A stretch of DNA of 64,000 nt from Yponomeuta sedellus (GCA_934045075.1 OW203734.1:18764182-18828181), one strand, 5' to 3'. Shown: positions 22,851-35,761, counted from the stretch's first letter. Program-made: numbers and translations. The notes: generated from the letters alone by a model not told the origin.

Positions 22851-23239
22851 TTAGAGTCTAATACTTATAGTTTTTCAATAGAATTATATAAGCACGAACA
22901 GCAGTACAATGTAATTCCAGGCAGGGGTATAACCTGCGCAAATTAAATACGTGCGATTCATCGGCATTCTTATAAGTTATTACTATATCGGATAAGCATC
23001 ACTGTCCTATCTTGAGTCATTTGATAGAAATGCATGTCTCACAACTATTACAATTTTAAAGTTAAGCTTATACTAATAACAATGATCATTGGTCTGACAT
23101 AAGGGTATATTATATATAACCTACATAAGCGACGGACGAACAAAACAATGCCAGAAAATGTTATGGATGAATAAAAAAAGTAACTACTTTCATACTAATT
23201 TGTAACTTAAGATAAGTGTTCAAGGATAATTTTAGATTG

Positions 23240-23690
23240 TAATCGTTTCGCCGCCCGTCGCCGTCACGTGGAGACCCCGTTCCATTTCTTTCCACCGGCT
23301 TTACTAATGCTATCGACCCATCATCGTCTCGCCCGACCGATACTTAACCTTGGTCGCCAGTCGCCACTCTGTGACGCCAACGATCTCTCATATACACTGT
23401 ATCTAATTATCCAACACCCATTTCCACCCAACTGAGAATGACTCACGAGTTGACAGTTGTGACGTCACAAGATGGCGGCCTCGAGTTCTCTAATTTGTGG
23501 AGTTTTCGCGGCATTGGCACGTCCAAATTGCGACTGCTGAGTTTGTTACCGCGGACGTGAAGTAGAGTAGCAGCATTATTTTGTGTCGTCGCCCTTTGCT
23601 GTGCGGCGCATGTAGATAAAAGTCTTTTTTGTTGGGTAGCTATAGGTACGTAATGTGGCGTCACCGCAGGACGCCACATTGAGGGTCATT
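23240..23690 (+). promoter_or_regulatory. GC-rich, promoter-like segment with CRE and YY1-type motifs
   Basis: TGACGTCA (23,460-23,467) is followed directly by AAGATGGCGGCC (23,469-23,480), a CRE palindrome next to a YY1/Pho-type core often found at TATA-less starts. The ATG inside it opens a 22-codon frame (MAASSSLICGVFAALA...) to 23,540. CACGTG is at 23,266-23,271. The direction of any transcript and a downstream exon are not established. Confidence 0.35.
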
Positions 23691-23769
23691 TATTTTAAAT
23701 CATTCCGCAGAAACGACAAATCATTCATATCATTTTAACGGAATGATTCAAAATCGTCATAGATTTTTT

Positions 23770-23945
23770 TTTAGTTAGCCTATTGTGTGTCCCACTGCTG
23801 GGCAAAGGCCTCCCCCCTTTTTCTCCATTCCGTTCTCTCCAGCGCCACCCGTGACCAATCTCGGAAATGATTGTCGAGGTCATCCCGCCATCTCCGTCGC
23901 GGTTGGCCACGACTTCGCCGTCCATCTGGTATCCACTCGGTCATA
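23770..23945 (-). pseudogene. RTE C-terminal remnant
   Basis: The minus strand, read with one frame change, gives RRRWRDDLDNHF and GEAFAQQWDT, the same ending as the element at 9,260-9,381. Confidence 0.65.
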
Positions 23946-23964
23946 GATGAGATAAGATTAGATT

Positions 23965-24165
23965 ACATAATTTTTTAAAAAACTATTTAGAAGCTAAAAA
24001 TTCCACCCCTGCCGGGACTCGAACCCGCGACCTCTGGCTAACCGTGCCAGCTCTCTCCCAACTGAGGCAAGTACCGGCATCAGTGTTTCGAACCTCTTTA
24101 CAATACTCTCTGTATTACTTACAGGCAAGGGTCCTTGGCATGGGTTAGTGCTTACACTATTTTTA
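23965..24165 (-). mobile_element. SINE-1, minus-oriented, with inverted 5' piece
   Basis: A tRNA unit in minus orientation (GACTCGAACCCGCGACCTCT) runs into GGTCCTTGGCATGGGTTAGT, the linker in plus orientation. It is joined to the next copy at 24,150. Confidence 0.6.
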
Positions 24166-24405
24166 TTTTTAATGCACTAACCCGTGCTAAGGAACAAATT
24201 TAAAAACCTATTTAGAGGCTAAAAATTTCACCCATGCCGGGATTCGAACCCGCAACCTCTGGCTATCCGTACCAGCGCTCTACCAATTGAGCTCAATTGG
24301 TAGAGCGCTGGTACGGATAGCCAGAGGTTGCGGGTTCGAATCCCGGCATGGGTGAAATTTTTAGCCTCTAAATAGGTTTTTAAATGGGTTAGTGCAACAA
24401 AAAAA
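24150..24405. mobile_element. SINE-1 perfect palindrome (94 bp arms)
   Basis: 24,198-24,291 is the exact reverse complement of 24,292-24,385, centred on GAGCTC. Each arm is a tRNA-like unit with its 3' tail; the left arm continues into inverted linker to about 24,150. Confidence 0.8.
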
Positions 24406-24409
24406 ATTT

Positions 24410-24610
24410 GATTAGATTACTTTATTCATAATAATAAAAAATCATGACAATATTTCATTATAAAATTGATTAAAATAAAATAAATTACAGGTGTTACTAA
24501 TTAACTGGATAAAAAAAATCATTAATGTCGCATAGTGCCCTCTCAAGAAGACTAGGTGCGCTTCAGTTTTGTTTTAAACATACTAAGTTACAAGAACGCT
24601 GTAAATAATA
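24410..24610 (-). mobile_element. Probable LINE 3' UTR fragment
   Basis: TTACTTTATTCATAATAAT on the plus strand gives a minus-strand ATGAATAAAGTAA end. The body is AT-rich without a coding frame. Confidence 0.35.
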
Positions 24611-24639
24611 AATTATAAGAATAATTATAATGATATTAA

Positions 24640-24805
24640 ACGGGTCTAATCGCGATTATTTATTACGTAGGTACAACGTAATTAACTTATTTCCCGACGT
24701 TTCGGCAGCGTTACAGACCACGGCAACTTTCACGCTGCCGAAACGTCGGGAGATCCGTTTAATATATATATTAAACTATGTATGAGTATCGCGAATCATT
24801 CAGAA
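24640..24805. mobile_element. Penelope-like terminus, palindromic copy
   Basis: CCCGACGTTTCGGCAGCGT and ACGCTGCCGAAACGTCGGG are exact 19 bp inverted repeats around ACCACGGCAACTTTC. The outer ends (ACGGGTCTAATCGCG and CCGTTTAATATA) are also partly inverted. Confidence 0.5.
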
Positions 24806-25154
24806 ATACTTTAATAATAATAATATCCCGATCGGCGGTACTATATGTATGTCTACATAACCCTGACTACGTAAGGTGCATAGATGACTTTGTTAGCAAC
24901 ATACATTTAAAAGCCACCGTCTCATTGTGATCAGCTGCTTAGTATTGCGAGCATCGAATCCCTCGAGACTGTTTTATGGCACATTGTGTAATGTAACGAA
25001 TACGAGCGACGCGGAACTGAGCTAACAATGCAGTCTGTTGGGGGGCGAACCAGGAACAGTCGGCTCTATCAAACTATTGAAGGGATCTGTATAATAACAA
25101 GGAAGGAAACTACGTGATCCAGCGTTTAATCGGTCGATAAGTATAAGATTTCGA

Positions 25155-25345
25155 CCTCAGTGGTAGCGCATTTGCCTACCTTGCGAGGGGTTCCGGGTTC
25201 GAACCTCGGCTGGGGACAAAAAAAACCAGGTCTTGGAGGTTTACATGTTTGTGATGTCGCTGTTTCTGGTTCCCATGACACAGGGTATCTTAGTGTGGGG
25301 CCAGAAGAAATGTATGTGCCTGTAAGCAAATGTTATGTTACTTCA
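25155..25345 (+). mobile_element. SINE-4
   Basis: tRNA-like head (TCAGTGGTAGCGCATTTGCC, B box GGTTCGAACC) followed by CCAGGTCTTGGAGGTTTACA and GGTTCCCATGACACAGGGTA. Confidence 0.65.
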
Positions 25346-25369
25346 GCCCCTTGCATCTACATAATAAGT

Positions 25370-25625
25370 CGATCTAGAGTCCAATCGCACCTTCACTCAA
25401 ACTAGATGTGTGAATGAAGTGACCACTCAGACGCTGACGTGCCTGGGACATTGTTTTAGATGGAGTAGGCTTGCCGAGCGCCTATACCATCCCGAAAGCA
25501 AAGTTGGTCTAGCCTACAGGAAAGGTAAGTCAATACGCGCCGGAAACAACCAAGCCGCGGTTTCCTCACGATGTTTTCCTTCAGTTAGCGTGTTGCGACT
25601 ACAATGTACGTAACTTTAAAATATG
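25370..25625 (-). mobile_element. SINE-5, 3' part
   Basis: Colinear with 6,720-6,950 (GTAGGCTTGCCGAGCGCCTA, AACCAAGCCGCGGTTTCCTC, GATGTTTTCCTTCAGTTAGC) but lacks the tRNA head. Confidence 0.55.
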
Positions 25626-26023
25626 GATAGGAAATTCTAGTTTACATCCCAAACTAGGTCATGATCACAACAATTTTATTACGTACCATAAAAAAAACTG
25701 TAGAAATTACATAATATCAATCAACCCAGTAGGCCTACGTCGAATTAATTTAATAAGGTACACGCTGAAATCGTCTCTATTGTATGCACAACAAAGGCCA
25801 GTATAAGTTCGTTGGTATGTATAATGGACACGCGTTTACTGTCATGAACACACGAGCTTGACGCAGCGACAAAAGAATTGCATTGGCCTTTTCTCTCGTA
25901 GAACATACAAAATATGACAAAGTTGTCCGGCGCACTCGTGCCACTCGTGCAATATATCCTTGATAGTTTTTGCATAGTTCTTATAAAATTACTTACAAGT
26001 ACTTATAAAAGGACGTAGGTAGA

Positions 26024-26571
26024 GTCTGTTAGCTTTTAGAATATACCTCGGCTACCACGGACAGAATCGGATATATTCGTGTAATAGAAATATCGGAAGA
26101 TAAAGATTTTTATTTGTGAAGCATGAGTTCTTTGATCGGATGTATAAAAAAAATTAGTTCTATACATGCTCTGCCTGATGAGGCGTACAAATTATAAAAA
26201 AGTCACCGCCAATAGAAACAATAATATAAAAATTTTTGCCTCTAAATGGGTTTTAAAATAATATAAAAATGTCAACAAAAATACAAATTAAAATTTTCCA
26301 GAATAATAAAATATAATGTAAATTTGAAATAAAGTTAATGATGTATTAAAATAGAAATAAGAAAAAAATAAAAAAAATAATGAATAAGTAGAATTTTTGT
26401 TATATGTCAAATTGTGTAAACAGAACCAGAAAAAAAAATGACAATTGAAAGTAACTAATATGACAATTAATTTTTAAATCAGAACTCGATCATCTGTACG
26501 AAAACCGGCGAAAATTGGCGAAAATCGAACCCTACTCTAGAGCCCGAGATATATTCTAAAACCTAACAGAC
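26024..26571. mobile_element. MITE-D copy 1 (about 550 bp)
   Basis: GTCTGTTAGCTTTTAGAATA at the left end is mirrored by TATATTCTAAAACCTAACAG at the right. Copies with the same ends are at 38,962-39,186 and 54,559-55,077. Confidence 0.6.
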
Positions 26572-26579
26572 TATAGGTA

Positions 26580-27700
26580 GGTAGGTAGACCTGAGATTTC
26601 CGCACTTATGGCCCAATACAATTTTGAAGCGAATTACGTAGTTGAGTTAATATTGTTTATTCAGACATACACACACCCGCACTCACAATCACGTATATGT
26701 ACTCACACCGGTATAATTCTAAACCAAAAATCTGTGCCTAAACTTGTATAAAAACCAACATTATTCTTACGCCCCCCTTTCTAAATTATTAATTAATCAA
26801 GTTGGAAAGCAGTCCAACAAAGGCCTAGTGTGGGGGCCGCAGGTACAACCTTCCTGGGCATCATTTTTTCATTGTAATTATGAATGTTTATTATAATTTT
26901 AAGTCTTTCAACATTTATTTATGTCAAATATTTAGCTGTGAGAAACATACAATGTTGTCGAGATTTAACTTTTCGGATTAATATATTTTTTTATTTTTCT
27001 TTTCTTTTTTTGGAGCAAATTTACGTAAACGAGGCATAGATGACGTTGCCGTGATTTCTCCACAAACAGAACTTTTGTGGGTCGTCGAAATGAAGTGAGA
27101 TTAAATGCTTTCGAAAAATACCATGATATGGAGTTTCGTGCGCAGTTCCGTGTATCAAAGGAAAGTGTTTTGTATTTCTACCCTGTATTTGGTAACAGTA
27201 TCAAAACTCTAACAAGGAAAGAAAATTAGAAAATTTCGTCACAAAGTATTTTCGATTCAATTTTAATTCAAAACAATACACATAATTCGCGCGCGATAAC
27301 ATAATGTCACTGAGTCTCGAGACGTTTCATTCTGCGTAATCTTTTCTAGATTGTTTATGTTTATTTAATTGATATATATTTTTTTTTATATCAGGACATT
27401 GTGCATATAAACAAGAATAGTGTTTTAATCAAAACTTTTATTGTTCTTTAAAATTTTAAGTTAATTATACGTAGTAGAGTAAATATTCTTTAATGAAGCA
27501 AGTTTGCGGAAATTGAGGCATAGATGATGTTGCCGTGGTCTCGCCACGACTTAAATATTTGCTGCTTAACTGATTATGCGTACTTAATTATTTTAATTTA
27601 TTTTTTTATACCACTTGAATTTGGGATATGTTTAAATTTAATAGCCCTTCAACTGATTGGTGTATTTGAGAGACGTTTCAGTATTCGGCCGTAAGTTATG
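26580..27700. other. AT-rich spacer with one internal direct repeat
   Basis: No gene supported. AGGCATAGATGACGTTGCCG (near 27,031) recurs as AGGCATAGATGATGTTGCCG (near 27,513), each followed by a related GTG/TCTC/CCAC stretch, 480 bp apart. Confidence 0.45.
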
Positions 27701-27707
27701 TTCATTT

Positions 27708-27898
27708 GTGAAGTTATGGTAGCAATACCTCTCGCTTAATGTGAAGGAAAACATCGTGAGGAAACCTGAGTGTCTGTGGTATTCAAATACCTCAGCGCTT
27801 GAAATTGCCAATCCGCATTGGGCACGCGTGGTATAAAGCCCACACTCTCCCTGAGAGAATACCTGTGCCCTGCTGTGAGACATTTATTGGCGATATAA
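27708..27898 (+). mobile_element. SINE-5-related body
   Basis: GAAGGAAAACATCGTGAGGA then CTCAGCGCTTGAAATTGCCA and a tail ending CCTGCTGTGAGAC; matches the body at 42.47-42.62 kb without the head. Confidence 0.55.
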
Positions 27899-27956
27899 AA
27901 ATAAACTTAAATAACAATTGTGTCAAAAATTATTGACAACAATAGTTATTTTTACA

Positions 27957-28490
27957 TACCTACCACATTTGCACCATGTTTTCACAGAAAAACAAGACTG
28001 CCGAAAGTAGCCTCGCTTTTCCTGCAAAAAGTCTCTGATTCCCATCATTAATTAAAGCAATTCGCAAAAAGTGATGCATAAAAAAATCTTTTCGGAAACG
28101 AGTCGGCGAAAAAGAGACATCTTCCTGAAAAATTACCCTCATCACAAAGGGACAATTAGGGGACGTTAATTAAAAAGACCCTAAAAATATAATAAGAGAG
28201 AAAGAGACAAGGATAACAATTAGTTTTTCATACCTAGTGGGGCTTAATTAACATCAAACAAAGGTTGCAGGCTCTGGAGGCATCCCACGGGGCGATGGAA
28301 CTGAAAAAAATGGACGGCACCATTTTTTCCGCCAAAACAAAATGTGTAGGGCCGGTGGAAATTGGACCATTGTTTTTTATACACTTATGCCACAAGGCTG
28401 TGCTGAAAATCAGCGCAGTTAAGCTGACCGTATCCTTTTATCGCAAAGCGGAAATTCACTTAATATATTTTTGTGATATATATATAATAT
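27957..28490. promoter_or_regulatory. Non-repetitive block with three TTAATTAA octamers
   Basis: TTAATTAA occurs at 28,048, 28,166 and 28,244, a homeodomain-type site. The block shares nothing with other parts of the window and has no convincing coding frame. A regulatory role is only suggested. Confidence 0.25.
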
Positions 28491-28497
28491 ATATTGG

Positions 28498-28864
28498 ATA
28501 GCTCGTAGCCCGGGCTGCCTCAGTGATCTTAAATGATCACGAAGGTTAAGCAACATAGGGCGCGTTCAGTGAATGGGTGGATGACCATCTATAACTAACG
28601 CCAGTTAGTTACATATTTCCGAGCGTTTCGTGCTTCGCAAGGCACGTTAAGCAGTTGGTGCCGGCTGCCGTCGATAGATGGCAGTTGTTAAGCCAAGTCA
28701 GAGGCCTTAGGGGGCGGCTAGAAAACTTCTGATAGTAAGACCAGCCACTAGTCTTGCAAGCCTCCACCAATCCGGACTTGGCCCCCGTAGTGGAGTATGG
28801 CCTATACCTTTCTTAGGGAAGAGACCCGTGGCCCTCGGTGGGGACAAAATGGGTTGATGATGAT
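28498..28864 (+). mobile_element. 5S-SINE, full length
   Basis: Head with ATGATCACGAAGGTTAAGCA and GGGTGGATGACC, complete body and GGGTTGATGATGATGG tail. Confidence 0.75.
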
Positions 28865-28911
28865 GGCATATAGGTATATTTAACATCTTTACGGATCTAC
28901 TATTTGGAACC

Positions 28912-29035
28912 TATCATCATCATCAGCCATTTGACGCCCACTGCAGGACATAGGCCTTCCTCAGGGTTTTCCAAACTTCCCGATCTTGTGCCGTCCGCAT
29001 CCAAGGATTCCCCGCCATCGTATTCAGAAATCTAT
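28912..29035 (-). mobile_element. RTE 3' end fragment
   Basis: The plus strand starts ATCATCATCATCAGCC then CCCACTGCAGGACATAGGCC, the reverse complement of the RTE ending at 10,480-10,530. Confidence 0.55.
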
Positions 29036-29441
29036 CAACTGAATATTGAAATTACTATCCCAATTAGAAAGCTTTACAGTATCTCAATCTCCGATATGTA
29101 TCTTTACATATTCGGAAACCTAACTTGAAGACAATTAGCATCTTTTGGATAGAAATTACGAGACTATTAACTGAAAGTGATTGGTCTGACGAAGACAACC
29201 TAATGCTAAAGTTTGAAGATTAATTGAGCGGACAAATTAGTATCCTCGGCGTTGTGGTGACACTTTTAATTTAGTTTTTGGTATATTAATCTTCAAGGAA
29301 GTACAAGTATATTAAATTAGACTAGAACAATGTATTCTTTAGGGAAACGTTGACGATTAAAACTTAAAATATATTCCACTTAAATTGCATCTGTAATCAA
29401 AATCATTCATACGTTTACTAATTATTGTTGGTATCTATTTA

Positions 29442-29862
29442 AAAACCTATTTAGAGGCTAAAAATTTCACCCATGCCGGGATTCGAACCCGCAACCTCTG
29501 GCTATCCGTACCAGCGCTCTACCAATTGAGCCAATGGGCGACTCACGGCATCAGTGAAATTTCGAACCTCTTTACAATATTCTCTGTATTACGTACAGGC
29601 AGCGACATCTGAATTAAGCAAATTGCATTACTTACAGCCCCGACTACCTACTTTGCAGTTAGGTTTAACATCGGAACGATATCACTGTACCCACATGATT
29701 ACACTATTTTAATATTTAATGCACTAGCCCGTGCTAAGGAACAAATTTAAAAACCTATTTAGAGGCTAAAAATTTCACCCATGCCGGGATTCGAACCCGC
29801 AACCTCTGGCTATCCGTACCAGCGCTCTACTAATTGAGCCAATGGGCGACTCACGGCATCAG
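29442..29862 (-). mobile_element. SINE-1, full-length dimer with 13 bp target duplication
   Basis: TGGTATCTATTTA at 29,429-29,441 is repeated at 29,863-29,875. The 421 bp between holds two minus-oriented tRNA units joined by the full linker (GCAGTTAGGTTTAACATCGG). This copy defines both ends of the family. Confidence 0.85.
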
Positions 29863-30133
29863 TGGTATCTATTTAGTGAAGGTTTTTTTACTGGTATTAT
29901 TACAAACGAAAAGGAGTTTCATTGATATTAAAATAAGTGAATAAATTACACCTAAATATGTATTACTAACTATAAACTAAATTTAAACACTACCTAAAAG
30001 CCAATTACTGCGCCCAGATCATCGCCGCCTCTGGGGAGGGTTAAGATTATTTTAAAATTTTTAATTTGCACTATTCTACAATGAATTGCTTAATTCTGTA
30101 TGAAAAAGGAAAATTACAAATGGATCACAGTTA

Positions 30134-30298
30134 TAGGTGCTAACTCGACGATAGATTTAATACAATAAATAAATAGATAACACCCAAGACCCAGACAAAC
30201 TAGAAAAGTTCGTTTCCTAGTTTGACCCGGCCGGGTATCGAATCGGAGACCATCGGCTTTATAGTCAGCGTGCGAAACGGCTACGCCACCGAGACCGT
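30134..30298 (-). mobile_element. SINE-3 copy
   Basis: Tail ATAGGTGCTAACTCGACGAT, middle GACAAACTAGAAAAGTTCGT and minus-strand tRNA-like head (B box around GGTATCGAATC) are contiguous. Confidence 0.65.
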
Positions 30299-30305
30299 CA
30301 AATAA

Positions 30306-30462
30306 TTGTCACTATGATTGCACTATATGTACCGTCTACACCGTGGGCCATCATGGACAATGCTATGATTGCCACTATGATTGCACAGCTGTACACCGCG
30401 GGTCATCATCACAGACCATCGTATGATTGCCATAATGATTGCGCAGCTATCTACACTATGTT
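30306..30462 (+). repeat. Diverged minisatellite, about 3 units
   Basis: The unit TGTCACTATGATTGCAC...GTACACCG..GGNCATCAT recurs with changes as TGCCACTATGATTGCACAGC and TGCCATAATGATTGCGCAGC, spacing about 55-75 bp. Confidence 0.45.
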
Positions 30463-30839
30463 TGTCTTTGTAGGATCATAGTAAGTGGCAGACTCTGGTG
30501 TCAGCCTACCATTGCAGGATAAAGGCGTGTCTTTGTGTGTATGTTTGTGCTAAAATTAAGAGGATCATATAAGGGTCGTCTCGTGCGCCTTTCCCCTATA
30601 GGTTTCACTATAAATTTCGGAGTATTAACACGCACGAATTAGGATATTTTCAGAAAAACACGTGTGCCATATGGTTAGCGATAAATAAGAAGGCTTATAC
30701 AACCGTATCTAGCTCCTCTAGAGAATATATTGTCCTTTCATTTGTTTTTATTGTACACACCGGTTATTTATGAAACCATAAAAACGTTGTGGCAAGTTTT
30801 CTGTGAAACTATTGAGGGTTCTGTGGTTTTAAAAAACAC

Positions 30840-30935
30840 TATATTATCCGGAGAAAACCTGAGTGTCTGGTGTTCAAATATCTCAGCGCTTGAATATGCC
30901 AATCCGCGGTGGGCACGAATTACAAAATTCACACA
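30840..30935 (+). mobile_element. SINE-5-related fragment
   Basis: GAGTGTCTGGTGTTCAAATA and CTCAGCGCTTGAATATGCCA match the family body; head and tail are missing. Confidence 0.45.
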
Positions 30936-31057
30936 TCTTCAAGGCCTCAAAGGGGTAAACAGGGACTCCAGTGGCGAATTGTCGATTGTACTCTACTTCA
31001 GGTTCGACCGTACCTATGCCTACCTAGCCTCAATATCAACTTAAGCTACCCTTTGGT

Positions 31058-31400
31058 ACAGTACTACACATCATAAAAGTCCCTTCGGGAACCTACGTTC
31101 GCGCAGACTAGGAAGAAGTGTAACGAAGGTACCCGAAGCTATAAGTACATTCAACATGACCTGTAACCGATGCGGTTAAGGTGCAGAATTGATTGCCGCA
31201 GTACCGCTACCTATTTCGTTCACGCTAATATTGCCAAACTAATAGTCACCTGCATCGATGACGTTGAATCAACCAATAGTAACAAAGGCGCGCGGCCTGC
31301 CATAAAATGAAACTATCTGATTGGTCGATCAACTTGCCGCACATCAAAAATTTGGTGATCTGCGCAGGTACATCCGCGAGACTTATTTGTGTAGCACTGT
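31058..31400. mobile_element. MITE-A copy 2 (343 bp)
   Basis: ACAGTACTACAC and GTGTAGCACTGT are terminal inverted repeats with one mismatch. Internal sequence matches 6,141-6,488. AAGCTACC occurs close to each side but not abutting. Confidence 0.65.
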
Positions 31401-31419
31401 GAGCTAAGCTACCTTTACC

Positions 31420-31645
31420 CCTAATAACTTCCTTACACAATCATAATAATGCCACACAAGAAAATTATTGGTCCTGATTCCAAACTAGGATACCCTGTGT
31501 TATAGTACCCAGCCAACGACATCACAAACGTGGAAATACGATATCATACATGTCGAGTATGGCGGCCTTCAGTGGGATTCGAACCAATCAACTCTGTTTT
31601 GGTAATCAGGCGTGTCAACCGTTAGACTAACGAGGCAGCCATGAT
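31420..31645 (-). mobile_element. SINE-4-type element with a different tRNA-like head
   Basis: Body CCAAACTAGGATACCCTGTG and CGACATCACAAACGTGG. On the minus strand the head reads GCCTCGTTAGTCTAACGG with B box GGTTCGAATCC. Confidence 0.55.
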
Positions 31646-31932
31646 ATTCTATCGGAAGGTCGAGTTGCTGATGTATTCCGAAATGGAATACGTCAGCAAC
31701 TCGACGTAATTCCGTAAATGTTTGGGTACAGTATTACGTAGTATTTTATACAACGATCTTAATATCAAAATAACAATTTTTGTTTATCACAAAGAAATAT
31801 GGATAGCCGGATCTTTTAAATTGTCACTGAACAAATAACCGTTAGTGAAAGAAAGCAAATTTTTTTTATTAGTAATACAGATTCACTGAACATTTTACCT
31901 CATTTAATTAAGTGTTTGGAAAAAGTTAAGCA

Positions 31933-32331
31933 ATAGTAGATATATCTTAATGACTCGTAATGCTCAATACTGAAGATAGGGCGCTATGGCGCTCATTAGG
32001 GTAGGGCTACGTCCAGCAGTGTACTACATAATATAGAACTTTCGTAAGCACAACACATTGTAGACTTTTAGTCCGGATCTACTTACGGGTGTTGTTATAT
32101 CGGAAAAATCCTGGTCGAATCTGTCGGGAGCTGAACCTGAAACCTGGTCGGATTTTTCCGATATAACAACACCCGTAAGTAGATCCGGACTAAAAGTCTA
32201 CAATGTGTTGTGCTTACGAAAGTTCTATATTATGTACCAGTACACTGCTGGATGTAGCCCTACCCTAATGAGCGCCATAGCGCCCTGTCTTCAGTATTGA
32301 GCATTACGAGTCATTAAGATATATCTACTAT
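31933..32331. repeat. Long near-perfect inverted repeat (179/182 bp arms)
   Basis: 31,933-32,111 and 32,150-32,331 are reverse complements apart from two substitutions and one 3 bp indel; the loop is 38 bp. Part of each arm resembles a LINE 3' end (GCAGTGTACT, AATGAGCGCCATAGCGCCCT). Confidence 0.8.
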
Positions 32332-32339
32332 GCTCAATA

Positions 32340-32815
32340 CATAGTTATATATTAAACGGGTCTACTACTACGGGTCTAGTTAAGCAGGCTTTTCTTTTAT
32401 TATAGGTATTTTTTTTATCTAAAACATTACAGACTGAGTCAGAGACCTACTTCCTACAGAACCTTAAAAACGCCGTAACACCATTTTTTTTATAAAACGC
32501 AATTTTCTCCCTAATATGAGTGAAATTGTTTTCTTGGCGACATTAACGCCCGGGATAAAGTCGTTCCCAGAGCCCTGCCTCGTATTCTGCGTATCGTAAA
32601 GTTGAGGGAATAAATTGCTTGTTTGAACCTATTTCGATGGCGGCAAAGAGTGAAATCGCTTGAATTTAGAGCCGTGTTGATCGCGGAGATTTGATTTAGT
32701 ATTTAATTGGTGACGTATTTTAATAAAAAAAAATACCTAGCTTTACAGAATACTTAAGAGGCTTGTTCGGGTGCAAAAATCTGAGTACTGTAGTCAACCA
32801 TGTGAAGGTAAAGAC
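32340..32815. other. Unassigned, mostly non-repetitive
   Basis: After a short Penelope-like scrap (ATATTAAACGGGTCTA at 32,347) nothing is recognised; 32,510-32,700 is less AT-rich but has no spliced or open frame that can be supported. Confidence 0.35.
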
Positions 32816-32824
32816 TGCATGTAT

Positions 32825-33105
32825 ATTCTTTTTCAGGCTATATTAGTTCACTGCTGGACATAGCCCTCCCCTAATGAGCGCCATAGCGCCCTCTCTTCAG
32901 CTTGCCGCATCCAGCATCTGCCGGCAGTTTTTCGCAGATCTTCACCCACCTGGTCGGAGGGCGTCGCACACTGCGTATGCCGAGTCGCGGTCTCCACTCA
33001 ACAACACGTGTACTCCAATGGTTGTCGGTTCTTCGCGAGTTATGGCCATCCCACTGCCACTTCAGCTCTCTAATGGGCATTACCCCAAATGATGGCACGT
33101 AGGTA
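32825..33105 (-). pseudogene. RTE C-terminal remnant
   Basis: The minus strand encodes PIRELKWQWDGHNSRRTDNH then VVEWRPRLGIRSVRRPPTRW, the conserved C-terminus of RTE-like proteins, and ends in the GTCCAGCAGTGAAC-type tail. Confidence 0.7.
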
Positions 33106-33489
33106 TATTATGCGCAGGGATTTCAATCGTCTAACTGTGAAATTCCACACTGATTGCTATCGCAAACGTCAGGATTCCGACAGGATTTGATGCGCGTAAT
33201 TAGGCCTCTAAGTCCTATTTCATAGAACTACCATTCATGATTTACTATGATAATACGGTGAACGTTGCAAAGTCGTTTAACCAACAGATTAACAAGAAGA
33301 TTAGGCTGCGAAACGTAATGTAATAATAAACTACGTAGGTACCTATTGTAGTGTTATGACGCTGCTGAGCGTAATTTTATGGTTGTCATTCTTTAAAAAG
33401 GAAGTATGATCTACCTAATATGAGAAAAAAAAAACTTGTCATGTCTCGTAAATGTGGACATACCTATCTGTAATGTAGCCTATATATAA

Positions 33490-33625
33490 ATTATATATCT
33501 CACTGCAGGCCTTCTCTTTTCTCATGGGCATAATTATCACGCATGTCAACCGTGGATTGGTAATCTCTAGAGCTGATCCACACCTCAGGCACTCAGGTTT
33601 CCTCACGCTCCTTTCCTTCACAGCT
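33490..33625 (-). mobile_element. SINE-5-related fragment
   Basis: CACTGCAGGCCTTCTCTTTT and CACGCATGTCAACCGTGGAT, the reverse complement of the tail at 42.5-42.6 kb. Confidence 0.45.
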
Positions 33626-33704
33626 TTGATATAAAAGCAATAAAATACGAGATTATGCATTCTACGTCTCTTCTTGTTGTGCAATAAAGTGTCAGCTTAG
33701 TATC

Positions 33705-35644
<1,940 letters not shown>

Positions 35645-35755
35645 GAACACTTTATTGTACAACCAGAAAAAGAATATAACCATGATTTCTGAAATTTAAG
35701 TAATGTTATACAATTAGCAGTCTTATCGCTAAGAGCGATATCGATCTATCTTATC
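35645..35755 (-). mobile_element. Retroelement 3' tail bordering the GATA array
   Basis: On the minus strand this reads ...GGTTGTACAATAAAGTGTTC then (TATC)n. Matching tails are at 45,950-46,075 and 53,447-53,590. Confidence 0.65.
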
Positions 35756-35761
35756 TTTTTT

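Noticed and set aside
25126..25405. Overlapping ORFs on both strands near 25.2 kb
   Set aside because: Both are read from a SINE-4 copy.
28498..28600. 5S rRNA gene
   Set aside because: Only the internal promoter part resembles 5S rRNA; the rest is the SINE body ending in TGATG repeats.
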